In this document: piece after piece, positions 38,124-46,019 of the stretch
How positions within the stretch are numbered: position 1 is the stretch's first letter
Layout of the letters: the number at the start of each line of letters is the position of its first letter
DNA from: Myxococcales bacterium
GTDB lineage: Bacteria; Myxococcota_A; Polyangia; Fen-1088
Reading direction: 5' to 3'
Assembly: GCA_022184915.1 (NCBI GenBank)
Contig: JAGTJU010000005.1
Location: forward strand, 496,001 to 560,000
DNA: 64,000 bases
The notes under the pieces: model-generated
Database searches by the model: none
What the model saw: only the letters and a program-made list of their open reading frames with translations
What the model was told of the DNA's origin: nothing
Position numbers and translations under genes: made by a program

Positions 38124-38873
38124 ATGGAACGGGGCCGCCGCGACGAGGTGAAAGTTTGTGGTCTTCACGCCTGTCGCGCGGTCTTTGCGACGCGCCCCGA
38201 CGCGGTGCTCAAGGTGTTCCTCCGCGACGATCGCGTGGCGCTGCTCGGTGACATCTTGCAAGCGCTGGCGCGTGAACGACGCCCCTACAAGGTGGTGAGC
38301 AACGACGAGCTCGAGCGCCTGACCGAGAGCACACACCACGAGGGGGTCTGCTTCCTGGTTCGACCGCGCCCGCCGCGCACCCTGTCCGGCCTGCTGTCCG
38401 AGGGCCGAGGGCAGACGCGGACCTTCGTCGCCCTGACGGACGTCGCCAACCCTCACAACGTGGGCGCCATCCTGCGAACCGCGGCGCATTTCGGTGTGAA
38501 CGCGGTTTTGCTGGGCCCCGGGGGACGGCTGTCGCCCGCAGCGCTGCGCACAGCCCAGGGGGGCGCCGAGGCGCTGGCCGTGGTGGCCGTGGAGGGATGG
38601 CGAGAGGCGCTCGGCGCCTGCCGCGCGGCCGGCTTCACGCTGGTGGCCACCTCGAGCCACGCGGCGCACAGCGTGTTCGAGACCCGGTGGCCCGCGCAAG
38701 CTGTGATCATGGTGGGAAGCGAGGCCGCGGGCCTTCCCCCCGAGGTGGCGCGCCTGGCGGACCTGAACGTGGCGGTGCCAGGCTCGGGTCAGGTGGAGAG
38801 CCTCAACGTGGCGGCCGCCACCGCCGTGGTGCTCGCCGAGAGATGGCGGCGCCGCGCCGACATCACCCGGTGA
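38124..38873 (+). CDS. TrmH/SpoU-family RNA 2'-O-methyltransferase
   Basis: A 249-residue SPOUT methyltransferase that transfers a methyl group from SAM to a ribose 2'-OH in rRNA or tRNA. The N-terminal substrate-binding domain occupies about 10-95. The knotted catalytic domain shows ANPHNVGAILRTAAHFGV (motif 1, Asn and Arg), VGSEAAGLPPEV (motif 2) and VPGSGQVESLNVAAA (motif 3). AAGGTGG precedes ATG 38124. The RNA target cannot be assigned from sequence. Confidence 0.92.
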   Translation: MERGRRDEVKVCGLHACRAVFATRPDAVLKVFLRDDRVALLGDILQALARERRPYKVVSNDELERLTESTHHEGVCFLVRPRPPRTLSGLLSEGRGQTRTFVALTDVANPHNVGAILRTAAHFGVNAVLLGPGGRLSPAALRTAQGGAEALAVVAVEGWREALGACRAAGFTLVATSSHAAHSVFETRWPAQAVIMVGSEAAGLPPEVARLADLNVAVPGSGQVESLNVAAATAVVLAERWRRRADITR

Positions 38874-38889
38874 CGAAGGCTAGGCCGTC

Positions 38890-40359
38890 TCAGTTCACGA
38901 AGCCTGTGGCTTTGCGTTCGTAGTCGTAGAGCGGCAGCGTCGGTGGATAAGGGCGTGGCGGGCGGCGGGCCTGTCTGAGAAAGGATTCCAAGGTCTCGAC
39001 GACCTCGGGATGCTGGGCCGAGACGTCGTGGGCCTCGGCCAGATCCACCCGGAGATCGAAGAGGCGCAGCGGGGCCCCGGGCTCGACCCTCAGCCCCTTC
39101 CAGGACCCGTGGCGCACCGCTTGGGCCAGCTTCCGCTCTCCACCCGCTTCCCAATAAAGGAACGGCATCTCCGCCTGGGTACCGCCGGTCAAGGTGGGAA
39201 GCACCGAGACCCCATCGATGCCCACGGGCACCTCGCCCCCGGCCAGATCCACGAGGGTGGGCAACACGTCCCACGCCGCAAAAACGTGGGCGCTCACGCG
39301 GCCCTTGGGAATGCGGGACGGGCCCCACACGATCAGGGGGACGCGAATGCCTCCTTCGTAAAGCTCCCGCTTGTGGCCCCGCAGCGGTCCGTTGGCCGCG
39401 AAGAAGGTGGCATCGGACATGTCGTCGCTGGCGCCGTTGTCGCTGGTGAAGAACACCACGGTGTCTTCGGCGAGGCCGAGCCTGCGCAGGAGGGCGAGCA
39501 GGCGGCCGACGTCGCGATCCAGGCGTGAGATCATGGCCGCGAGCGCCGTGCGGGGGCGAGGCTGCGGCGCGAGATGGTGCGTGCCCACGAACGGCGTGGG
39601 CTCGGGGAACCGCCCCGCGTAGGCGGCCAGCGCGTCTTCGGGGGCCTGCAGCTCCGTATGAGGGATGGTGACCGGCAGGTAGAGAAAGAAGGGGCGTTCG
39701 TGGTTGCGCTCGAGCCAGGCCAAGGCTTCGTCCATGATCGCATCGTGCGCATAGCGGCCCTTGCGATCATCGGCGTTTTCGGGGAACGCGACCTTCTCGG
39801 CTTTATGCCAGAGGAAGGCGGGGTAGTAGTAATGCGCGTGCACTTGGTGGAGGTATCCGAAGAATTCGTCGAAGCCTTGCTGCCAAGGGACACCGGCGCT
39901 GCCCACGTCACCAAGTCCCCACTTGCCGAAGAGCGCCGTCTTGTAGCCCAGCGGCCGCAAACGCTCGGCCAGCGTGATGTCTTCATCCAAAAGAGGCACC
40001 GCGCCCGAGTTGTCACGCACCGAGGTATGGCCCGTATGCAAGCCCGTCATCAAGACGCTGCGTGAGGGCGCACACACCTTGCTGCCTGCGTAGTATTGCG
40101 TGAACCGCATGCCCTCGGCCGCCATGCGATCGAGGTGAGGGGTCTCTATGCGCGTTTGCCCGTAGCTGCCGAGGTGCCCATAGCCGAGATCGTCCGCCAT
40201 GATGAAGATCACGTTCGGCGCCTTGCGGGGCCGCGCCGCCGCAGAAGCCGAAGGTTCGGGCAGGCGGGCGGGCGGGGCCGTCGCGCAGCCTCCCCACGCC
40301 CAGAGGGCCCCCAGGAGCGGACCATAAAGACGCATCACGAAGGCTTGGTAGCGAAGCAT
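38890..40359 (-). CDS. Type I sulfatase, predicted lipoprotein
   Basis: A 489-residue arylsulfatase-family hydrolase. The N-terminus fits a lipoprotein signal (AWGGC, Cys25). Active-site motifs: MADDLGYGHLG (Asp pair binding Ca2+), Cys96 in VCAPSRSVLMTG (the C-x-P-S-R site converted to formylglycine) and GKWGLGD. The C-terminal region contains FTSDNGASDD. It needs a formylglycine-generating enzyme, which is not encoded here. ATG 40359 is used; ATG 40335 is eight codons shorter and also plausible. It diverges from the AraC gene and probably acts on sulfated glycans. Confidence 0.9.
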   Translation of the reverse strand: MLRYQAFVMRLYGPLLGALWAWGGCATAPPARLPEPSASAAARPRKAPNVIFIMADDLGYGHLGSYGQTRIETPHLDRMAAEGMRFTQYYAGSKVCAPSRSVLMTGLHTGHTSVRDNSGAVPLLDEDITLAERLRPLGYKTALFGKWGLGDVGSAGVPWQQGFDEFFGYLHQVHAHYYYPAFLWHKAEKVAFPENADDRKGRYAHDAIMDEALAWLERNHERPFFLYLPVTIPHTELQAPEDALAAYAGRFPEPTPFVGTHHLAPQPRPRTALAAMISRLDRDVGRLLALLRRLGLAEDTVVFFTSDNGASDDMSDATFFAANGPLRGHKRELYEGGIRVPLIVWGPSRIPKGRVSAHVFAAWDVLPTLVDLAGGEVPVGIDGVSVLPTLTGGTQAEMPFLYWEAGGERKLAQAVRHGSWKGLRVEPGAPLRLFDLRVDLAEAHDVSAQHPEVVETLESFLRQARRPPRPYPPTLPLYDYERKATGFVN

Positions 40360-40390
40360 GGGAAAGACTCTGAAGTTTAGGCTAATCGGT

Positions 40391-40408
40391 TCGGTCGATG
40401 AAGACCGA
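40391..40408. promoter_or_regulatory. Small inverted repeat in the sulfatase-AraC spacer
   Basis: TCGGTC and GACCGA form a perfect 6-bp inverted repeat around GATGAA in the 168-bp divergent spacer. It might be an operator, but repeats of this size arise by chance. Confidence 0.25.
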
Positions 40409-40527
40409 TGCGTCGTCACCGCGTGGGCACGCCCCAAACATTGCATTTTTTTACTCGGCTCGTTCGCGGGCCTTCACGGCCGGGGGCTCGCCCGCCAGGG
40501 CCTCTGCCCTTATGATGAGCCCGCCCC

Positions 40528-41343
40528 ATGCACGAGGACTTCGACATCCCTGCCCAGCGTTACGGTCGGCTTTGGTTCCGGGACGGCATCGCGCCCATGT
40601 CGTACGTGCACAGGCACGCAGAGCTCGAAGTCAATCTTGTGGTACGCGGGTCGGGCTCCTATCGGGTGTGGAACCGGCGCTACGACATCCATCGCCACAG
40701 CATATTTTGGCTGTTTCCGGAGCAAGAGCACACGCTGTGTCACACCTCCGAAGACTTCGTGATGTGGGTCTGGATCATCAAGCAAGACGCGCTTTTGCAC
40801 CTGGTCTCCCCCGAGGCAACAAAGGTCCTGCGCCATGGGAACCCGCCGGGGCACTTCTGTCGGGCGCTCGCGCCGAACGACACGCGGCTGCTCGCCGCCC
40901 TGCTCCAGCAGGTGTTCACGCATCAGGCACACGACGACGTGTTCAACAGCGGCCTGCTCCACGCCACCGCCACGGCTTGGATGATGTATAGCGAAGGCCC
41001 GGGCGCAGGGCCTGCGGGTACGGCGCTTCATCCCGCAGTCGAACAGGTGGTCGAACTGCTCTCCACCCGCGAGATGGACCTGCCCACCCTGGCACGCAAA
41101 ACGCGGCAAAACCCGAGCTATTTGAGCCGCCTGTTTCATCAGCAGATGGGCGTACGCCTGGTCGAGTTTCGCAACCGCATGCGCATTCAGCGCTTCCTCG
41201 AGGCGTACGGGCATGGAAAAAACCTCACGATGTTGGCGGCGGCGCTGGCCGCGGGCTTCGGAAGCTACCCGCAGTTCAACCGTGTGTTTCGTGAGCTCAT
41301 GGGAGTCGCCCCCCGCACGTATCTGGCCCGCACGAACACGTGA
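40528..41343 (+). CDS. AraC-family transcriptional regulator
   Basis: A 271-residue regulator. The N-terminal cupin-like sensor (about 15-110) starts YGRLWFRDGIAPMSYVHRHAELEVN. The C-terminal AraC/XylS domain (about 170-265) has two helix-turn-helix units, ending in LAAGFGSYPQFNRVFRELMG and PRTYL. Lying between a sulfatase and a putative glycosidase, it is the likely regulator of glycan use here. ATG 40528 gives a full domain. Confidence 0.88.
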   Translation: MHEDFDIPAQRYGRLWFRDGIAPMSYVHRHAELEVNLVVRGSGSYRVWNRRYDIHRHSIFWLFPEQEHTLCHTSEDFVMWVWIIKQDALLHLVSPEATKVLRHGNPPGHFCRALAPNDTRLLAALLQQVFTHQAHDDVFNSGLLHATATAWMMYSEGPGAGPAGTALHPAVEQVVELLSTREMDLPTLARKTRQNPSYLSRLFHQQMGVRLVEFRNRMRIQRFLEAYGHGKNLTMLAAALAAGFGSYPQFNRVFRELMGVAPRTYLARTNT

Positions 41344-41374
41344 GCTCCCAAGAGCGAGGGAAAAACCGGCGCAC

Positions 41375-43402
41375 CTACGCGCGCATGACGAAGCCACCGG
41401 CCGGGACCGTTTGGCCCTCGAAACTCGTGGGCTGGTCTCCGAAGTTCGCCAGCAAGGCCTGACCGCTCGAGAACTCGGTTTGTTCCACCTCTCCGTCTTC
41501 CGTTACGTACCGGTGCGCGTAGAGGTCGGCAGTGCCCGTCCGCTCGAGCCACGCGTCGACGGGCAGCGACGCGGCGAAGGTGGGCGCCCACCGCGCGGCT
41601 TTCCCTTCGCCCTCAGGGGACTCGCACATCGGATAGGCCCACAGCAGATCCGGAAGCCAGCGGGGGGCGGGCCCGCGCGGCGCAGACCGAACATCGCCAC
41701 TCAAGACCGCATCGAAGTGCGGCTGAATGCGGCTGCTCAGCACTGCATCATGGTAGACGAGCGGCCACAGCGGAACGGACACGCGCGCGCTGCGGGTGTG
41801 GCGGCACCACACCCAGTCCGTGAGCGGCACACCGAAGTCGGCGCCCTCTTCGCTGCCCACAACCAAACCTTGTTCCTTGAAGAATCGCAGCAGATCTCGT
41901 TTGCCCGCGAGATCGTCCGCACGGGTCTGCGTCTCCAAAGGGTCGTGGCTTTCATAGAGGGACGCGGCCGTGACGGTGTCGATGTACATCATGCGAGGGC
42001 CGAGGGTCCGCAGCTCTCGCCAGTTACGTTCGGCGTAGCGCAGGCTGGCTCGTGAGTTCAAGATGAATGCCTGGCCGCCGCGCCAGGGGCCCCCGGGCAT
42101 CCGGCTGCCATCGGCGCGACGGTTGACGCCCTTGGGCCAGCTGGGGGATTGGCGGTAGATGTCTTGGTAGTTGTCGTGCACGCCGAGCGTGAAGGGCGGT
42201 GACGAAGTCAGCAAGGCCTTCATCTCGGAAAGCGAGCCCAAAGCAGGCTCGGGAGGCCAGACATCGGGGTGGCGCCAGTCGTATCCCCCCGGCGCCCAGC
42301 CTTGCAGCATGGCCATGCCTTGTGACACACCCATCTGCTTCGCCTCGGCCAACAAACGCGCGACATCCCCGTGTGTGAGGCGTACGTGGAGCTGCGGTTC
42401 TCGGGACACGCCAGGTCCGGTCCCGAAGCGCAGGCGCTCTTCGTCGACAAGAGGGTCCGTGGTGTAGGCCTCCACGAAGGTGAGCAGGCGGCCGCGCGCC
42501 AGGCTCTGCAACGCGGGGGTGTGTTGCAGCTTCTCGCGGAGCGAGCCGTGCAGGCCCTGACCTTGGGCCCACACGCGAAACGCGCGCGCGACGGCAACGT
42601 GATCTCCCTGCACGAACTCATACCGAACGGTGTGAGGCCCCCGCCACGTCGACAGCGATTGCATCCACCCGGGAGAGGCCGACATCTCCGTGGCCATGAC
42701 CCCGGCGTTCTCCGCCCCGCGCGCGAAGATGGCGAGCCAGCCGTGCCCGCCGCGCAGCCCGGCGAAAAAGCGCATGTTGAGATGCCCGAGGGCGCGCCAA
42801 AAGCGCGGCTCCGTGAGCGGCTCCCTGACCCATGCCCCTACACCCTGCGGGAAGAGAAGGCTGTCACACTCGAGTGGAGGCGGAAAGGTGAGGTTCTCGA
42901 GCTCGCGCGGCAGCTCCCGCAGGTCGAAACACAGGGCCGCGCCTTCGAGCGTGACGTGCGCCACGAACGTGGCCTGCGGGCGCCCGTCGCGTCCAAACAT
43001 GACGTAACGGACGTGCGGCCCTTCTTGCCGGGCCACGAAGCGCGCGGCATAGGTCTGCGCCGACGAACGACGCGACAGCGGCCACACGAGCCCCTCCTCG
43101 AAGGGGCGTTCATCCTGAAGGGCCACCCGCCGCATGCGCCAGCGCTGCGCACTGGCCTTCACCACGATGACGGCCGAGGCGTCGTCGAAGAGCGTGACTT
43201 GCAGGTGTTGGTTCTCGAGGTGCTGGATCCCGCGTCCCTCGCGCCGCACCGGCGGGAGCGCCACGCCTGCCCCGAGAGGCGCTACGCTGCTGGCCGTGCA
43301 GGAAGGCACCAACGCCGCGAGCGCACCGGCAGCCTGCAACACGGATCGTCGGGCCGGCGCGGGCGGACGGACGGAGTTTGAGGGAGGCACAGAGGAAGAC
43401 AT
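41375..43402 (-). CDS. Exported putative glycosidase, DUF5696-like
   Basis: A 675-residue protein with a twin-arginine-type signal (PARRSVLQAAGALAALVPSC, which also resembles a lipoprotein site). The mid and C-terminal parts carry features of a TIM-barrel hydrolase: QGMAMLQGWAPGGYDWRHPD, TLGVHDNYQDIYRQSPSW, GPRMMYIDTVTA (a candidate catalytic Asp) and VVGSEEGADFGVPLTDW. It resembles DUF5696 proteins, which appear related to GH101-type glycosidases; the assignment is moderate. ATG 43402 is the first methionine after GTG 43432. It converges on the AraC gene with 31 bp between. Confidence 0.65.
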   Translation of the reverse strand: MSSSVPPSNSVRPPAPARRSVLQAAGALAALVPSCTASSVAPLGAGVALPPVRREGRGIQHLENQHLQVTLFDDASAVIVVKASAQRWRMRRVALQDERPFEEGLVWPLSRRSSAQTYAARFVARQEGPHVRYVMFGRDGRPQATFVAHVTLEGAALCFDLRELPRELENLTFPPPLECDSLLFPQGVGAWVREPLTEPRFWRALGHLNMRFFAGLRGGHGWLAIFARGAENAGVMATEMSASPGWMQSLSTWRGPHTVRYEFVQGDHVAVARAFRVWAQGQGLHGSLREKLQHTPALQSLARGRLLTFVEAYTTDPLVDEERLRFGTGPGVSREPQLHVRLTHGDVARLLAEAKQMGVSQGMAMLQGWAPGGYDWRHPDVWPPEPALGSLSEMKALLTSSPPFTLGVHDNYQDIYRQSPSWPKGVNRRADGSRMPGGPWRGGQAFILNSRASLRYAERNWRELRTLGPRMMYIDTVTAASLYESHDPLETQTRADDLAGKRDLLRFFKEQGLVVGSEEGADFGVPLTDWVWCRHTRSARVSVPLWPLVYHDAVLSSRIQPHFDAVLSGDVRSAPRGPAPRWLPDLLWAYPMCESPEGEGKAARWAPTFAASLPVDAWLERTGTADLYAHRYVTEDGEVEQTEFSSGQALLANFGDQPTSFEGQTVPAGGFVMRA

Positions 43403-43768
43403 TACGGGCAAGATGCGCCGAAGAGGCCGCACGTTCGTTTACCACATACCACCTGACGGGACCTCCGAACGCGGCGCGGCCGTTTCGCCGATGAGACGGC
43501 TGGATGAACCACCGAAAATGAGAGCTTCCGGCACAAAAAGCGAGAGGACTTCCCGCCGGTTTGCGCATCGACCTTTACATCAACGACCAACCCACGTCAT
43601 CGCTCGTCGATGACGAGCGCGAGCGACGGCGGCGTTCGGGCGTACTGGCCGTGCCCGTGATCCCGGGCGCCCCGATGCGGGTTCAGTACCGCAAGCTCAG
43701 GCTGCGGCGGTTCTAGCGAACGCGCGTTTCAGCCGCTCGTACGGCCGTTCAGGGCGGATCTGCCACGC
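43403..43768. other. 366-bp spacer containing a gene remnant
   Basis: Between the putative glycosidase and vgrG there is no intact gene. The second half carries the DUF1080-like remnant on the plus strand (43558-43716); the first 120 bp show nothing I can assign. Confidence 0.5.
43558..43716 (+). pseudogene. C-terminal remnant of a DUF1080 (3-keto-disaccharide hydrolase-like) gene
   Basis: A 52-codon stretch ending at TAG 43714-43716 reads like the last strands of a DUF1080 domain: DLYINDQPTSSLVDDE, then SGVLAVPVIPGAPMRVQYRKLRLRRF. That family ends similarly with a GPPMxVxFRxLRL segment. In frame there is a stop at 43519, and no ATG precedes the stretch, so it cannot be translated as a complete protein. 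The similarity is short and was judged by eye. Confidence 0.45.
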
Positions 43769-45922
43769 TCAGTTCTGGCCGACCTTGCTGCCCTTGATCT
43801 TGACGTCACTCGAGGCGTTCAGATCAATCTTGCCCGAAGCCTTGAGCTTCACGTCCTTACCATCGATGGTGATTGAGCCATCCTTTTTGAGGGTGATGGA
43901 CGCCTTGCCCACCTTGATGGTGAGCTCGTCACCCACGGTGAGCACCATCTTCTTTCCGATGTCGAGGGTGCCATCCTTCATGACTTTGATGGCCTGTTTC
44001 CCCTCAATTGTTACGTTTTCATCTTTCCCCACGGTCACGGTGTGGCCGCCCCCCACGTTCAGGGAACGATTCATGCCGACGTCAAGGGATTGGGCCCCTC
44101 CGATGGACACAGATTGCTCCGCGCCCACGTCGAGAGATTGGGCGCCCCCTACAGCCACCGACTGGACGGCGGCCACCATCACGGCTTGGCCTGCCCCCAC
44201 GGTCACCGTGTGGTTGGCGCCGATAGACGTACTCTGGTCGCCGCCGATGCTCTCGCTTTGGTTCTCGCCCACCGTGAGAGTTTCGCTCTTTCCCACGGTG
44301 GCGCTGCGGTTGGCGCCGATCGAGACGGTTTCGTCGTTCCCCACCGTCTTCGTGCGGTTGTTTCGGGTCGTGCGTTGCTCGTCGTGTTTGGTGAGCGTTT
44401 CCAGATCCTTTTCCGCCTGCACGAAGAAGAGTTCGCTGCCCTTTTTGTCCTCGAGGCGGATCTCGTTGCAGTTGTCCGCGGTGCCGCCCTTGCTGCTGCG
44501 GGACTTGACCCCGCTTTGGGTCTTGTTGTCGGGCAGCTTGTACGGCGGCATGTTGTCGGCGTTGTAAACACGCCCCGTGACGAGGGGCCGGTCCGGATCA
44601 CCTTCCAAGAACTCGACCACCACCTCTTGCCCGATGCGGGGCAACGTCACCACCCCGAAGCCCGCCCCCGCCCAGGCCTGTGACACGCGGACCCAGCACG
44701 AGCTGTTCTCGTTCTTCTGTCCCACGCGATCCCAGTGAAACTGCACCTTGATGCGACCGAACTCGTCGACCCAGACCTCCTCGCCCCCCGGCCCTACCAC
44801 CACCGCGGTCTGGGGCCCCCTGATGAGGGGCTTCTTCGTGCGCCCCGGCGTACGAAAGGGGCGTCGGGAATCGATCGCCGAAAACGACCAGTGAAAACTC
44901 TCGTCGAGCCCCTGATCGGCCGACTCGTAGCCATTGACCACAAGGGTGTACTGAGACTCCACCACCAGGTATTCTTTGTTGTGACCGTCGAGGGGGTGAT
45001 TGGTGAGCTTGAAAAGCTGTCCCACACCCACGCCTGCCACGTCTCCGGTGCCCTCGAAGCGCTCGTAGGCGGCCTGGCGCTCTTCGAGGCGCCGCTTCGC
45101 AAGGTCTTGTCCGACCGCCGCCGCCTCGTATTCGCCGGGAAAGTCATAGACCTCGAAGGAGGCGTGGGCGTGCGGGCCAGGGTCGCTGACCTCGGCCATC
45201 AGGCTGACCTTGGGCCGCTTGAAGTCGAAGTCGGTGAGGGCCACCGCCCCCGATTGCATCTGATGCACGCGATGAAACGAGTTCACGCTCTCTCGCTCTC
45301 GGCGCGTTTGCCCGGGAGGAAAAAACGGGATCTCTTCGTAGCCGGCGGCCAGATCATGCGAACTCGAGGAGTCGGCAAACACCAGGAAGTGTCGGTCGAC
45401 TTCGTGGCGAAAGTGGTAGTAGATGCCCTCCTGTTCCATCAGGCGGCTGATGAAAGCGAAGGCCGACTCACGGTACTGCACCATGTACTCCCACTCGCGG
45501 TAGATCTCGTACAGGCGCTCGTCGAAGTCCGAGAACCCGTGGTCGCGAAACACGCTCTTGGCGATCTCGGGCACCGGCAGGGCCTGAAAGATCCGACAAT
45601 CAGTCGACAGATCGAGCACCGCAAACCAGGGCTCGAGCACGGCGTGAAAGCGGGCGTAGCGGCCAAAGCCACCCGCCTCACCGAACGAGGTGACCAGGCC
45701 ACAGAAGCGGCGCAGCCCCTCGTCGGGAAGCCGTACCTCGATCGTCATGGGCGCGCCGATGAGCATGTCCACGTCCACCTCGGCTTGCTCCGAGAGAAGC
45801 TCGAGTTCGTAGCGAAACGGACGCCCGAGCGCTTCGTGCCCGTTCATGCTCTTGAGCCTCAACACGTCTTCGCCCAAAGGCGAAACCACCGTGAACCGCC
45901 GATCCATGGCCATGACGGGCAT
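43769..45922 (-). CDS. vgrG: Type VI secretion tip protein VgrG
   Basis: A 717-residue VgrG/gp5-gp27-like spike protein. The N-terminal gp27-like region (about 1-370) includes RRFCGLVTSFGEAG and LMEQEGIYYHFRH. A gp5 OB-fold segment (RIKVQFHWDRVGQKNENSSCW, then WAGAGFGVVTLPRIGQEVVV) is near 405-460. The C-terminal needle (about 490-717) is a run of 7-8-residue repeats of the SVxxGxxQS kind and ends without an obvious fused effector. No other T6SS gene (hcp, PAAR, effector, immunity) lies nearby, so it may be an orphan used by machinery elsewhere. Start at ATG 45922; ATG 45913 and 45907 also in frame. Confidence 0.92.
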   Translation of the reverse strand: MPVMAMDRRFTVVSPLGEDVLRLKSMNGHEALGRPFRYELELLSEQAEVDVDMLIGAPMTIEVRLPDEGLRRFCGLVTSFGEAGGFGRYARFHAVLEPWFAVLDLSTDCRIFQALPVPEIAKSVFRDHGFSDFDERLYEIYREWEYMVQYRESAFAFISRLMEQEGIYYHFRHEVDRHFLVFADSSSSHDLAAGYEEIPFFPPGQTRRERESVNSFHRVHQMQSGAVALTDFDFKRPKVSLMAEVSDPGPHAHASFEVYDFPGEYEAAAVGQDLAKRRLEERQAAYERFEGTGDVAGVGVGQLFKLTNHPLDGHNKEYLVVESQYTLVVNGYESADQGLDESFHWSFSAIDSRRPFRTPGRTKKPLIRGPQTAVVVGPGGEEVWVDEFGRIKVQFHWDRVGQKNENSSCWVRVSQAWAGAGFGVVTLPRIGQEVVVEFLEGDPDRPLVTGRVYNADNMPPYKLPDNKTQSGVKSRSSKGGTADNCNEIRLEDKKGSELFFVQAEKDLETLTKHDEQRTTRNNRTKTVGNDETVSIGANRSATVGKSETLTVGENQSESIGGDQSTSIGANHTVTVGAGQAVMVAAVQSVAVGGAQSLDVGAEQSVSIGGAQSLDVGMNRSLNVGGGHTVTVGKDENVTIEGKQAIKVMKDGTLDIGKKMVLTVGDELTIKVGKASITLKKDGSITIDGKDVKLKASGKIDLNASSDVKIKGSKVGQN

Positions 45923-46019
45923 CCTACGACGCTTCGCAGCTCCGGGGAAGCCAACCTGCCCTGGGACCGTGACCTGCCGAAAGGTGCGAAGACCAAAGGA
46001 TTGCTTCTATACTGCCGGG

